A program made the position numbers and the translations under genes. DNA of 64,000 bases from JANQPX01 sp965204405 (GTDB taxonomy: Bacteria > Pseudomonadota > Alphaproteobacteria > Geminicoccales > Geminicoccaceae): positions 248,001 to 312,000 of the forward strand of contig CBDBEN010000005.1 of the NCBI GenBank assembly GCA_965204405.1, read 5' to 3'. This document shows, piece by piece, positions 42,198 through 52,464 of this stretch. The stretch's first letter is position 1. Each line of letters starts with the position of its first letter. The notes beneath the pieces were generated by a model. That model did not search any database and was not told the origin of the DNA. It was given only the letters and a program-made list of their open reading frames with translations.

Positions 42198-43175
42198 CTA
42201 GGCATTGCCAATAAGAATACCGGCCGCAAACACCAAGGCACCGCCGAGCACCACCTGGAATGCGGCACGAAAAAACGGTGTGTCCATATATTTGTTCTGG
42301 ATCCAGGCAATCGCCCATAGTTCAAAGAACACGATGATGATGGCAAGCGTGGTCGCCGTATTGAAGTCAGGGATCAGATAAGGCAGAGCATGGCCGAGCC
42401 CACCGACCGTGGTCATGACACCTGAAGCGATACCACGCTTGATAGGCGAGCCGCGACCGGAAAGCTCACCGTCGTCAGAAGCCGCTTCGGTAAAGCCCAT
42501 CGAGATCCCTGCCCCGACGGAGGCGGCCAAGCCAACCAGAAACGTCTGCCAAGTATCACCGGTGGCGAAGGCGGCAGCAAAGATCGGAGCCAATGTCGAC
42601 ACCGAACCATCCATCAGACCGGCAAGTCCCGGCTGAACCCAAGTCAAAATGAATTGGCGATGTGCCGCCTTGTTTTCTTCATCCAGCACCTCAACGCCGA
42701 GATGCTCGCTTTCCAGCCGGTCAGCCGCCTTCTCATGGCCGGCCTCGGCCAACGCCAATTCACCAAGAAGCTTCCTGGTGCCGGCATCGGTCGTGTGCTG
42801 GGCCGCCTTGAGATAAAAATGATGGGCGGCACGCTCCATGTCGGCGGCTTCTTCGCGAATACGCTCGACGCCTAGATTCTGCATCAGCCATGTCGGCTTT
42901 CGATGGTAGAAGCCAGCAACGTGCTCGCGGCGAATCAGCGGAATCACCTCGCCAAAGCGCTGCCGGTGCAAATCGATAAGCATCTGGCGATGAGTTTCCT
43001 CTTCCTTTGCCATGCCTTCAAAGACTTTGGCACTTTGCGGAAACTCAGCGCGCAGATGCTGAGCGTAGGTCAGATAGATCCGCGCATCATCCTCCTCAGC
43101 CGAAATTGCAAGAGCGAGAACCTCCTGCTCCGAAAGATCGGCAAAGCGTCGCTTGGATGAAAATCCGGGAATCAT
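42198..43175 (-). CDS. mbfA: Membrane-bound ferritin A (ferritin-like domain fused to VIT iron transporter)
   Basis: A 325-residue protein. The N-terminal ferritin-like (rubrerythrin) domain has iron-binding acids in LAISAEEDDARIYLTYAQ and EGMAKEEETHRQML, with further acids near residue 125 and 148; the C-terminal half is a VIT-type membrane domain (GLAGLMDGSVSTLAPIFAAAF, GLAASVGAGISMGFTEAASD). In rhizobia and Agrobacterium this protein exports iron and protects from peroxide, under control of Irr. ATG 43175 follows GAGG. It is intact, although surrounded by IS remnants. I could not identify a clear Irr box upstream. Confidence 0.9.
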   Translation of the reverse strand: MIPGFSSKRRFADLSEQEVLALAISAEEDDARIYLTYAQHLRAEFPQSAKVFEGMAKEEETHRQMLIDLHRQRFGEVIPLIRREHVAGFYHRKPTWLMQNLGVERIREEAADMERAAHHFYLKAAQHTTDAGTRKLLGELALAEAGHEKAADRLESEHLGVEVLDEENKAAHRQFILTWVQPGLAGLMDGSVSTLAPIFAAAFATGDTWQTFLVGLAASVGAGISMGFTEAASDDGELSGRGSPIKRGIASGVMTTVGGLGHALPYLIPDFNTATTLAIIIVFFELWAIAWIQNKYMDTPFFRAAFQVVLGGALVFAAGILIGNA

Positions 43176-43478
43176 AGCCTCTTTTCCGATCCTGGGAGAT
43201 AGTTTCAATGCAGATTGCTATTTGACGAACCTACCTCTCCTTTTACACAGAATTCAGGCAGAACATCTACCCATCAAAAAGAAGAGGCTCGTGGCTTAAG
43301 ATAACGTACCAAAGCCTCTTCTCTATGCCCTATTGCTCTATGAGGGCCCACCTAAACCGGATCACCAAGCGAGGTCGTCGCTGGCTCACCCGAGCCGCTG
43401 ACCAGCATTGCACCCTGCGCACCTAGCCCGCTTATACGAAGCCTCCAACTAACAGTCGATCTTTGGTGCGGCGCTGCC
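43176..43478. other. Intergenic stretch upstream of mbfA
   Basis: Contains the mbfA promoter region and otherwise no gene. A purine-rich part near 43280-43330 can form a weak hairpin (GAAGAGGCTC with AGCCTCTTC). Confidence 0.4.
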
Positions 43479-43730
43479 GGTTCTGTCACAAATTTGAAAC
43501 TGGACAGAAGCGGCCTATCACCAGGATACAATTATCCAACGAGCGTCGCGAATTGCTTGAAGGCCGTTAGATCTGCTTGGTCGAACTGACATTTTGGATG
43601 ATATGGGCGACCTTGATACCCTGAAACTCGCCGATGCCGAATAGAACACTTTGAAGCCCTTCATGAGCTCAGTAAGCCTCTTGATGAATCGGCGATCCTG
43701 ATCAACGATGTTGTTCAAGTATTCCACTTA
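43479..43730 (-). mobile_element. IS6-family insertion sequence remnant
   Basis: GGTTCTGTCACAAA at 43479-43492 is an IS6-type terminal repeat. Reading inward on the minus strand, frames give the end of the transposase: EYLNNIVDQDRRFIKRLTEL and MKGFKVFYSASAS, then GIKVAHIIQNV and, after a frame change, FDQADLTAFKQFATLVG before the stop. The first two thirds of the gene and the other end are absent. Confidence 0.75.
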
Positions 43731-43839
43731 GAGGATCTCGATCAGCGTCCAAAACATGGCCGCATCCCTGACAGCCAGACCGATGCTGTTTGTGTGAGAC
43801 GTCCTGTTGAGATGAGACAGGATTGGACGTCTCTTTGGA

Positions 43840-44400
43840 CGGCTTGACGGATGGCTTTGTTGGCAGGATGGGGATACTCGAGGAGCGTTCTGACCGGCGG
43901 TTTCGGATCGCGGCGGAGTGCCTGGTATGCGTGTTGTCGATGTTGCGTGCCATCAAGAGGTAACGCGTTGGCAGGTCTACGATTGGCGGAAGAAGTGGGC
44001 TCTAGCTTTACCTGCCGAGACGGCCCAGGAGCCGTTGTTCGCGGCGCTCATGTTGAACCGAAGTCTACACGTCCTTCACGTCGCCCGAAAAAAAGCGCGG
44101 TGTCATACCCCAAGCCGGGAAAGATCGAGTTGATAGTCGATGGTGTGACCCTGCGAGTGTCAGCCGACATCGACGAAGTGCAATTGACGAGAACGATCCG
44201 CGCGGCATCACCATGATCTCTCCGGCGGGCGGATAGCGCATCTATGTGGCGACGCGCCAGACAGACTTCAGGAATGGCATCGACGGCTTGGCGCTTGTCG
44301 TGCAGGAGACAATGAGCCTCGGTCCGTTCAGTGGAGCAGCTGTCGTGTTCCGCGCTCACTCCTTCGACCATACCTGCGCGCAGAACGATATCGATCATTG
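43840..44400 (+). mobile_element. IS66-family remnant (TnpA- and TnpB-like pieces)
   Basis: Frames at about 43920-44216 give a TnpA-like protein in pieces: DVACHQEVTRWQVYDWRKKW, and later IELIVDGVTLRVSADIDEVQ and LTRTIRAASP. From 44213 a TnpB-like frame starts MISPAGG, meets a stop, and continues RIYVATRQTDFRNGIDGLAL and GPFSGAAVVFRAHS. Gene order is that of IS66 elements. The large TnpC transposase is missing and both small genes are broken. Confidence 0.7.
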
Positions 44401-44429
44401 CCTGCACTAAGCCTAACCATCCCTAGACC

Positions 44430-44672
44430 AATGGTCGGGTCAAGCGGCTTCATCAGATCATCAAAGAAGCGACCATGCGCCGCCTTCACTACGAAAACCA
44501 AGACTGGGTGCGGGCGCATCTCAAAACTTTCCTGGACGCCTGCAACATCGCTAAACGGCTAAAATCGCTCAAGATCCTTACACCCTTCGAAGCCGTCTGC
44601 AAAGCATGGATCGAGCAGCCAAAACGCTTCGGATTCAACCCAACTCATCACACCCCAGTACTGTGCTGCTAG
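44430..44672 (+). mobile_element. IS481-family transposase C-terminal remnant
   Basis: The frame ends RRLHYENQDWVRAHLKTFLD, CNIAKRLKSLKILTPFEAVC and PKRFGFNPTHHTPVLCC, like the last part of IS481 transposases (TVKRxHYxxHxQLxxHLxxF, then FxLxPxHxMPGLNT). Only about 70 residues remain. The IS630-type element starts exactly at its stop. Confidence 0.7.
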
Positions 44673-45619
44673 AGCATTTTTCATTGACGTAGATCCATAT
44701 CTGCAATGACGGAGATAGCCTTTGAATTCGTCATCATCACATCGTTCGAGGGCCACGCGGATAGCGTTCTAAAGGGCCTCTTTGGATCTTGCCGCAAGCG
44801 TACGCAGGATGGCCTTGATCTTGGCGAAGAGCTGCTCGATCGGCTTGAGATCGGGACTGTAGGGCGGCAGGTAGAGAACCGACGCGCCAACGCTTTCGAC
44901 CGCCTGACGGATGCCGGCGACCTTGTGCGCCGACAGGTTGTCCATGACCACGACATCGCCTGGTTTGAGTGTCGGCGCGAGAAACTGCTCGGCATAGGCG
45001 CGGAAGGCAGCGCCGGTCGTCGGCCCGTCGAGCACCAGCGGTGCCGTGATCCCGCTCTTTCTCAGCCCGGCAACGAAGGTGGTGGTCTTCGACCATAGGG
45101 CGCTTTGGCAACCGGACGCTGATGGGACGGGCAGCGGCCATAGCGCCTGGTCATGTTGTCGCGGTTGCGGTCTCGTCGATGAAGACGAAGCACTCCGGAT
45201 CCATGAAGCGCTGCCAGGCACGCCGGCGACGGCGTTTCATGGCGACATCTGGTCGGGCCTGTTCCGCCGCTCTCAACGACTTTTGATTAGTCTGAGACCA
45301 AGCCGGCGCAGCATGCGATGAAGGGTCGAGAGCCCGGCTACGACATCGAAGCGACGCTCCAACTCGGCTTGGATCTCGACAAGGGTCATATCGGGATCGG
45401 CATCGACCATGCCGATCAGTACCCCGGCATGCGACTCGAGCAAGAGCGGCTTGCGCCCGCCCGATGGCTCCGGCTCCAGGCTGCCGGTCGTCCCGACCCG
45501 CTGCATCAACCCGCTCTCTCAAATCCAGTGATAAAGGTGCCGGCATCGCTCCCGCCCGGCTGTGTCAACAGACACTGTCGAATCAAAGAGATCGATTCCA
45601 CGCAATAGGAAAATGCTCT
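44671..45619 (-). mobile_element. IS630-family element, transposase broken by frameshifts
   Basis: The ends AGAGCATTTT (44671 onward) and AAAATGCTCT (to 45619) are inverted repeats. Minus-strand frames together give a nearly whole IS630 transposase: APLSLDLRERV, RVGTTGSLEPEPSGGRKPLL, DADPDMTLVEIQAELERRFD, FMDPECFVFIDETATAT (first catalytic aspartate), DVVVMDNLSAHKVAGIRQAV (second) and LPPYSPDLKPIEQLFAKIKA (glutamate). At least three frame changes separate them. The left end sits at TA, the family's target, directly after the IS481 remnant. Confidence 0.8.
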
Positions 45620-45879
45620 TCTGTAACGGGCGTTGATTGGTCAACCCTCTTTTTTGAGCTTTAGTCCTGTCGCCGAAGCCTCTCTTCTGTCCGTGGTCGG
45701 CACATGGCCGCCACCTGATGGGATAAGATGAGGAACAGGTCGGCCGATCTAGGAACGCGTGGTCATCTCTTGACGCCACTGAGCATTTTACGGCCTGGCC
45801 TGATCCATCGTCCCGGCGACGGGACTTCACTCCGGGCGGATGATGCTTCTCTTGCCCGAACTCTAAAACTCCTCGTTGT

Positions 45880-46914
45880 TCAACCTCTGACCATCGCGGC
45901 TTTGTCAGCAGAGAACGGCGTGCCGTCGACCAGCATGCGATGAAGGATCACCGCGAGCTTGCGGGCGAGTGCGACCTTGGCCTTGTTCTTGCCGGCGCGA
46001 GCCGCCAGACGCATGCCCCAGCTCTTGAGCGCACCGGCCTTGACCGGCCTGGTCAGAATGATATGCGCTGCCTCGTACAGCGCCGTGCGCACGCCGCGAT
46101 CGCCGATCTTGGAGATCCGACCGCTCACATCCTTCTCGCCGGATTGGTAGCGCTTCGGTGTCATGCCAAAATGCGCGCCGACCTGTTTGGATCGCTTGAA
46201 ACGCCCTGGATCGTCGATCGCCGAGGCATAGGTCAAAGAGACTAACACACCCACGCCGGGTGCCGACATCAACAGTCTGGCCCGATCATCCCGTCGCGCC
46301 AACGATCGTACCCTGCGCTCGAATCCCTGGAACTCGCGATGCAGCACCAACCTTGTGGCCAACAGAGCGTCGGCGATCGTCGCCAGTGTCGGGTGACCTT
46401 CGACCAACTCGCGAATACGCCCCTCGAAAGTGCGAGGCGTGGTGCGGCCTACTTTCAAACCGAAACCACGCAGAATGCCACGAAGGCTCATCTCGACGTC
46501 ATGAAGCTTGGCCTGCACAAGCTTGCGCGCTGTCAGCAAGGCCCGAACCTCTTGCGCCGGTAGCGATTTGCAATGAACGGGCCGAAACCAACCAAGCCGC
46601 ATCAGCTGGGCAATGCCGCGCGCATCCTTCTTGTCGGTCTTGATCGGCATCGCCTTGAAAGCGTCCCGCACGTGACGTGTCTCAAGCAATTCGACGGCGA
46701 AACCGGCTTTAGCCAGACCCGCATAAAGCCACTGCGACAGCGGGCCAGCCTCCAAGCCGATCCTGGAAAGCGGTAGATCCAGGCCCGAAAACCAGGCGAT
46801 CAGCGCATCCGGATCGCTAGTAACGGTAGCTTCGCGCACGATCGAACCCGTGCCGTCGACAACGCAGACGCTCGACTGTTCCAACGAGACATCAATGCCG
46901 CAATAATACTCCAT
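45880..46914 (-). CDS. IS110-family transposase, copy 2 (intact)
   Basis: A 344-residue DEDD transposase, full length and clearly divergent from the copy at 39857. The N-terminal part begins YCGIDVSLEQSSVCVVDG, with LEAGPLSQWLYAGL and KTDKKDARGIAQLMRLGWF; the C-terminal part has LMSAPGVGVLVSLTYASAID and RSKQVGAHFGMTPKRYQSGE. Two different intact IS110 elements 6 kb apart show repeated insertion into this region. Confidence 0.92.
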   Translation of the reverse strand: MEYYCGIDVSLEQSSVCVVDGTGSIVREATVTSDPDALIAWFSGLDLPLSRIGLEAGPLSQWLYAGLAKAGFAVELLETRHVRDAFKAMPIKTDKKDARGIAQLMRLGWFRPVHCKSLPAQEVRALLTARKLVQAKLHDVEMSLRGILRGFGLKVGRTTPRTFEGRIRELVEGHPTLATIADALLATRLVLHREFQGFERRVRSLARRDDRARLLMSAPGVGVLVSLTYASAIDDPGRFKRSKQVGAHFGMTPKRYQSGEKDVSGRISKIGDRGVRTALYEAAHIILTRPVKAGALKSWGMRLAARAGKNKAKVALARKLAVILHRMLVDGTPFSADKAAMVRG

Positions 46915-46968
46915 GGTCGTCCCTCAATGATGCTTGGAGCAGGCCTGTCCTGACTCCGGTTCACACCA

Positions 46969-47211
46969 TCATCTTGGGGGATGACCAGCCAAACCGACTA
47001 TTGAGCCGAGCCCGTTACGCCATCTAGCTACGCTGAACAGGGTAATGCGAAAGCGCTTACCTTCGAGCAAAGCTCGTTTCCATTGGTGGATCATCATCGG
47101 ACGCACACCAAACCTGCTCACCAGCTTCGGCGGCATCGTCTGTTCGCCCTTCAGTGGTCCCAGCGCCACCTTCGCCTTGAAATCGGGCTTGTACTGCTCC
47201 TGCTTCGACAT
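46969..47211 (-). pseudogene. IS3-family OrfA, truncated
   Basis: From ATG 47211 the frame reads SKQEQYKPDFKAKVALGPL, EQTMPPKLVSRFGVRPMMI and HQWKRALLEGK, the N-terminal helix-turn-helix half of an IS3 OrfA like the one at 6046, though not identical. The sequence then leaves the family and no OrfB follows. It was probably cut when the neighbouring IS110 element inserted. Confidence 0.65.
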
Positions 47212-47279
47212 CGTTGGTCTCCTTAAATCGGCGACCAGCAGACACAAATCCAGAGCTCATATCACTGTCTGGCTATCGG

Positions 47280-47440
47280 AGAGCAGATCTGATGGCCGTT
47301 CTTTGGCTTCGCCTCGATGCAGTAGGTTTGGCGCTTGCGATGCACCTACTTGACCGCCGTCGAGGCGTTCACTTGAAGTCGACGCGCCACGGCTCAAACA
47401 GAACTGCCTGCTTCGACCACGTCGATTGGACGTTAGCGTA
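47280..47440 (-). mobile_element. Possible second IS630-type N-terminal remnant
   Basis: A minus-strand frame contains AVARRLQVNASTAVK followed by a decayed RKRQTYCIEAKPKNGH, resembling the N-terminal HTH and linker of IS630 transposases (SVRAVARRFxVxxSTAVKWxxRxRxTGSxxxKPxGGH). Short and broken, so only a tentative call. Confidence 0.4.
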
Positions 47441-47571
47441 GGCCCAATGAGTAAGCTCATGGCATGATATCTAATAGCTTTGCTAGTTGAGGCAGAATCA
47501 CATTGAGCCTCTGCGTAACATCTTGAAAATTAAAACTGATTCAACCTGTCGCGGAAGTGCTCTAACAGCAG

Positions 47572-50500
47572 CTAGCTTGCTAACTTTGGATCATTCAATC
47601 GTCCAAGAGCATGAACAGACACAGACAGCATGGCAACGTCCAAGCTTGGGCGAACCTCGATTTCACCGAGAAGGCGTTCCCATAGACCATATCCGGTGAC
47701 CTGAGAGCTAAGCCATTGTCCAATACTTGATTGCACTACACACACATTCTGCCCAAAAGTTTTGCGAACAAGAGTTGATTTCAATGCTTGAATAGCGAGA
47801 CGACGATGTTCGTTCACGATATCATCATACAAACCAGCAATTGCCAGCCGATCCCAACGGTTGCGCGGTGTCATTTGATGGAGAATCTTCAAAAGATCAC
47901 CCAGATGCAGGGCCGCGTCCAAAGCAAAATAGACTTTGCCTGAAGTGACCACATCAACACCGGTCTGATCAGCGACAATAACAACTTCGCACGCGGGACA
48001 GAGGTAGGGCAGTGTAGCGAAACGCTCAGCGTCTTGCTTCGATATACCCTGCCGCTGATATTCATCAGATAGAGTCGATTTTGCTTCTATTTCAGCGGGG
48101 CCTAGAATCTGCTCTAAAGCATCAAGTAGCCTAGAAATTCCAGGCTGAAACCGTTCGACGCCCGCCTTGATATCAATTGGCGCAGCCATATTCGAGATGA
48201 ACCACTGGGTTCCCTTGACGAGAGCATGTCTTGTTTCGCTCAGCAGTGCGATTTGCCGCTCGGCGCCCATCTGGCCTGCCAACTGCTCCAAGCTCCTGAC
48301 GGACGGGGCTAGCGAAAATGCATCGCGGGCCACAACGTAGCCACGCGCAATTGTTGCCGCTGAATAACCAGCTTGATCCTCGAAATCACCGACGAATTCA
48401 CCCAAACCTAAATTCACGATATTGTTGGCAACAAGCGTTGCGACAATCTCACGCCGAAGCCTATGCGCTTCGATCTGCGCCCGATAATCGATTTGCAGCG
48501 GCTTTGGAAAATAATCGATAAGGTCTTGTTGCAAGTAAGGGTCATCAGGCAGGTCAGATGCTAGAAGATCTTCATACAATGTCATCTTGGCATAAGCCAG
48601 CACGACCGAGATTTCCGGACGATAAAGGCCAAATCCAGCTTGTTTTCTCTGAGACAGGAGATCCTCATGGGGCAGGACTTCGAGTTCGCGGTTGAGCCGC
48701 CCATTCGATTCGAGACGGCGCATGAAACTAATTTGTCCGTCTAGCCTCTCATCGGGAGTCGATTCGGCAAGCGAGATGGCAAGGACCTGGAGTATATTAT
48801 TGCGCAACACCAGTTCCGCGACCTCTTCTGTCATACTGGCAAGAAGCTGATCCCGTTGTTTATTGGTCATATCACCGGCATCAACGACAGTACCCAGAAG
48901 GATTTTTATATTGACTTCATGATCGGAACAGTCGACGCCCGCCGAATTATCGATAAAATCCGTGTTAATTCTTCCGCTATGTTCGGCAAATTCGATGCGG
49001 CCTTTTTGGGTCAAGCCGAGATTGCCCCCTTCGCCGACAATCTTACAACGTAATTCGCTGCCATTGACCCGGACGGGATCGTTGGCACGATCAAATGCAT
49101 CAGCATGCCGCTCTTCAGATGACTTCACATAGGTCCCGATGCCGCCATTCCAGAATAGCTCGACGGGGGCAAGCAAAATCGCCTTAATCAGGTCGTGAGG
49201 CGATAGCCGATCGGTATCGATATCGAGCACATGACGCATTTCGTCCGTCAACTGGATAGATTTCAGTGTCCTGGGAAAGATCCCACCGCCAGCACTTATC
49301 TTGGAGTTGTCATAGTCAGCCCAACTGGAACGTGGCAGGTCGAACAATCGCTGACGTTCAGCGAAGCTCTGTTCGATGTCGGGATTCGGATCGATAAATA
49401 TATGCCGATGATCAAACGCCGCTATCAAACGTGTCTGCTTGGAAAGCAACATACCATTACCAAAGACATCGCCTGACATGTCGCCGATGCCAATAGCCGT
49501 GAAGGGTTCTTCCTGACAATTCTTGCCGAGTTCAATGAAGTGGCGCTTCACTGACTCCCAGGCACCTTTAGCCGTGATACCCATTTTTTTGTGATCATAG
49601 CCGACAGAGCCACCGGAAGCGAAGGCGTCGCCAAGCCAATGTCCCTTTGCCAAGCTTATCTCATTGGCAATATCCGAGAACGTCGCGGTACCTTTGTCTG
49701 CAGCAACCACTAGATAGGGATCGTCGTCATCATAGCGGACAACCGATTTCGGTGGCTCTATGCCATCAACAAGGCGATTGTCGGTCAGATCGAGCATGCC
49801 CGAGATCAAAGTTTGATAGCAGGCGACGACTTCCGACTGGAGTGCAGTCCGGTCACCCCCCTTCGGTGGCCGTTTGACCACAAAGCCCCCCTTGGCGCCG
49901 ACGGGAACGATCACACCATTTTTGACCATCTGAGCCTTCATGAGGCCAAGTACTTCTGTTCGAAAATCTTCCCGACGGTCGGACCAGCGTAAACCGCCTC
50001 TCGCGACTCGGCCGCCGCGGAGATGAACACCCTCGGCCCGAGGCGAATAAACAAAGATTTCGAATGCAGGGCGGGGCAGAGGCATTTCGGGCACGGCTGC
50101 TGGATCGATTTTCAATGACAAGTACGGCTTGAAGCCGCTGCCATTCGACAATGGCTGATAATGATTTGTCCGCAGCGTCGCCAAGATCAGGCGCATATAA
50201 CGGCGGAGAATCCGATCCTCATCTATATTGGCAACAGATTCCAAGCCCTCACGAATTTTAGCTTCGGACAGCCTCAATTCTTCAGCTCGGTCGCCGCTGT
50301 AGAACGGGTCGAAGCGGATTTCGAACAGCTCAGCAAGCAGGCGCGTCAAATCGGGATTATGCGCGAGAGTCTGCTCCATATAGGCTTGGCTGAAAGGAAT
50401 ATCGACTTGCAGCAAATACTTGCAATAGGCACGAAGGACAACGATCTGACGGCAGGTTAAGTTGGCATGAAGAACGAGCTGATTAAAACCATCATTTTCT

Positions 50501-52449
50501 ATATCGCCTTGCCATATACGCTCGAAAGTCTCCTGAAAGTCTGGACGAATCCGTTCAAGATCGACGTCTACGTTTTCTGTCGGACGAATGCCAAAATCAT
50601 GAAGCCAGAATGTCGTCCCATCCGCGGCAACGATTTCGTAGGGCTGCTCGTCAATAACCCGAAGGCCCATGTCTTCAAGGATGGGCAGTACGTCCGAAAG
50701 GGGGATGCCGGCGCCCATCCGGCCAATTTTAAAACGAAGCAGGCCATCATCATCTTCGAGGGGACGAAAGAGGCTTACTGCCAGCTTATCCGCATGCCCG
50801 GCAAGCGCATTCAGACGGTCAATGTCAGGAACAGCCGCTCTTGCCGGCACCTGTTCCTGATAGGCGATTGGGAACGCGGTTCCAAAAGTACGAAACAATC
50901 GCGTGCCTTCCTCCTCGCCATGTGTATCAATAAGCGCATCTCGCAGACTGTCAGTCCAGGATCGCGCCGTACTGATAAGTTGACTTTCAATGGCGGTTAG
51001 GTCGGCATCTTCGTTGATACCATTTGGTGTTCGAACGATGAAATGAATGCGGGCGAGGGTTGATTCTGAGACCTGGACTTGAAATTCGGTCTCGCTGCCG
51101 CCGAGTGATTGCTCGAGAATATCTTGAAACCGGCGGCGCAATTCCGTGTTGTACCGGTCTCTTGGCACATAAACGATGCATGAGACGAAACGCGCGAAGG
51201 CGTCGCGGCGGGCGAAGAGCCGAATGCGCTGGCGCTCCTGAAGGTGCAATGTTTCCATGACTGTTTCGAAGAGGTGATCTTCATCAGTCTGGAAAAGCTC
51301 GTCGCGGGGGTAGGTCTCCAGGATATTGGCGAAGGCCTTACCGGCATGACTTGAAGGCGCAAGGTCAGCGCGTTCGATCAGCCTGCGTACTTTGTGTCTA
51401 AGAAGCGGTATCGATCTTGGATTGCGATTGTAGGCAGCTGATGTAAAGAGTCCTAGGAAGCGATGCTCGCCGATAACGTTGCCACGCTCATCAAAACGCT
51501 TGACCCCGAGATAGTCCAGATAAACAGGCCGATGGACGGTCGAATGGCTGTTGGCCTTGGTGATCACCAAAGGAACGGGTAATCTGGCCTGCTTCTTTAC
51601 CTCTGCCGGCAAGGTCGCAAAGCTTTGCGAAAACTGACTGTCCGGCTGATGGCGAAGAACCCCAAGTGCTGATCCTTTGGTGCGTTTAAGCTGATCTTCG
51701 CCGTTTGCCGTCACCAGGTCATAACAGCGATAACCGATGAAGGTGAAGTGGTTGTCGGCGATCCATTCCAGAAAGGCACGGGCTTCGCTAAGCTCGTCCT
51801 CCGGTATGGCCTGCCCGCCACGATCAAGATCGCCCAACGCCTCCTCGACTTTGGCCAGCATCACGCTCCAATCGTCGACGGTAGCACGTACATCGTTGAG
51901 AGCGTTCTCGAGTTCTACCCTGATTGCCTCTAACCGTGCTGGGTCGCTTTGACGATCAACCTCGATATGCATGAACGAATCATGCGATCGCCCGTCACCG
52001 ACTTGCTCCTCACCCAACGGGTCGATATGCGTGAGCACGCCGTCCTTGTTCCGGATGACAGGCAGCACGGGATGGATAATTAAGTGAATGATGAGGCCGA
52101 GCCGGTTCATCGCCATGGTGACCGAATCGACCAGAAACGGCATGTCGTTGGTAACAATCTCGATCGAAGTATGGGTCGATTGCCAGCCATGCTGTTCAAT
52201 CTGCGGATTGTACACTCGAACCTTGGTTTTGTTCAGATCTCGGTGCTCACCGAAACGCAGATGAGCCAGGGCGGCGCCGTAAAGATCGAGTGTGTCCCTG
52301 TTGAGGAGATCCGTCGGCGAGACAGACCGATAATAATGCCGGAGGAACATTTCTCCGAGCTTGGCCTGCTTTGCATCCAGTTTTTCGCGAAGGCGCGTTA
52401 TGGCGCCCGAAAGGAGAGCATCTTTTCGGTCCTGCAACCGCGTTGCCAT
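47572..52449 (-). CDS. NAD-dependent glutamate dehydrogenase, large (about 180 kDa) type
   Basis: A 1,625-residue cytoplasmic enzyme that oxidises glutamate to 2-oxoglutarate and ammonia with NAD. The N-terminal part has regulatory ACT-like regions (STHTSIEIVTNDMPFLVDSV), and the catalytic core near residue 800-1000 contains GGLRWSDRREDFRTEVLGLM, VGAKGGFVVKRPP and GIGDMSGDVFGNGMLLS, with the substrate lysines of the family. Length is right for this class (bacterial NAD-GDH of the L_180 type). ATG 52449 has AAGGG upstream; ATG 52464 is an in-frame alternative. Bases look less GC-rich than in neighbours, and the downstream flank is IS remnants. Confidence 0.95.
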   Translation of the reverse strand: MATRLQDRKDALLSGAITRLREKLDAKQAKLGEMFLRHYYRSVSPTDLLNRDTLDLYGAALAHLRFGEHRDLNKTKVRVYNPQIEQHGWQSTHTSIEIVTNDMPFLVDSVTMAMNRLGLIIHLIIHPVLPVIRNKDGVLTHIDPLGEEQVGDGRSHDSFMHIEVDRQSDPARLEAIRVELENALNDVRATVDDWSVMLAKVEEALGDLDRGGQAIPEDELSEARAFLEWIADNHFTFIGYRCYDLVTANGEDQLKRTKGSALGVLRHQPDSQFSQSFATLPAEVKKQARLPVPLVITKANSHSTVHRPVYLDYLGVKRFDERGNVIGEHRFLGLFTSAAYNRNPRSIPLLRHKVRRLIERADLAPSSHAGKAFANILETYPRDELFQTDEDHLFETVMETLHLQERQRIRLFARRDAFARFVSCIVYVPRDRYNTELRRRFQDILEQSLGGSETEFQVQVSESTLARIHFIVRTPNGINEDADLTAIESQLISTARSWTDSLRDALIDTHGEEEGTRLFRTFGTAFPIAYQEQVPARAAVPDIDRLNALAGHADKLAVSLFRPLEDDDGLLRFKIGRMGAGIPLSDVLPILEDMGLRVIDEQPYEIVAADGTTFWLHDFGIRPTENVDVDLERIRPDFQETFERIWQGDIENDGFNQLVLHANLTCRQIVVLRAYCKYLLQVDIPFSQAYMEQTLAHNPDLTRLLAELFEIRFDPFYSGDRAEELRLSEAKIREGLESVANIDEDRILRRYMRLILATLRTNHYQPLSNGSGFKPYLSLKIDPAAVPEMPLPRPAFEIFVYSPRAEGVHLRGGRVARGGLRWSDRREDFRTEVLGLMKAQMVKNGVIVPVGAKGGFVVKRPPKGGDRTALQSEVVACYQTLISGMLDLTDNRLVDGIEPPKSVVRYDDDDPYLVVAADKGTATFSDIANEISLAKGHWLGDAFASGGSVGYDHKKMGITAKGAWESVKRHFIELGKNCQEEPFTAIGIGDMSGDVFGNGMLLSKQTRLIAAFDHRHIFIDPNPDIEQSFAERQRLFDLPRSSWADYDNSKISAGGGIFPRTLKSIQLTDEMRHVLDIDTDRLSPHDLIKAILLAPVELFWNGGIGTYVKSSEERHADAFDRANDPVRVNGSELRCKIVGEGGNLGLTQKGRIEFAEHSGRINTDFIDNSAGVDCSDHEVNIKILLGTVVDAGDMTNKQRDQLLASMTEEVAELVLRNNILQVLAISLAESTPDERLDGQISFMRRLESNGRLNRELEVLPHEDLLSQRKQAGFGLYRPEISVVLAYAKMTLYEDLLASDLPDDPYLQQDLIDYFPKPLQIDYRAQIEAHRLRREIVATLVANNIVNLGLGEFVGDFEDQAGYSAATIARGYVVARDAFSLAPSVRSLEQLAGQMGAERQIALLSETRHALVKGTQWFISNMAAPIDIKAGVERFQPGISRLLDALEQILGPAEIEAKSTLSDEYQRQGISKQDAERFATLPYLCPACEVVIVADQTGVDVVTSGKVYFALDAALHLGDLLKILHQMTPRNRWDRLAIAGLYDDIVNEHRRLAIQALKSTLVRKTFGQNVCVVQSSIGQWLSSQVTGYGLWERLLGEIEVRPSLDVAMLSVSVHALGRLNDPKLAS

Positions 52450-52464
52450 CGCTAAACCCTTCAT

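Noticed and set aside
43176..43260. Irr/iron-control element before mbfA
   Set aside because: Expected from work on mbfA in rhizobia, but no clear TTTAGAA-type dyad is visible in the promoter region.
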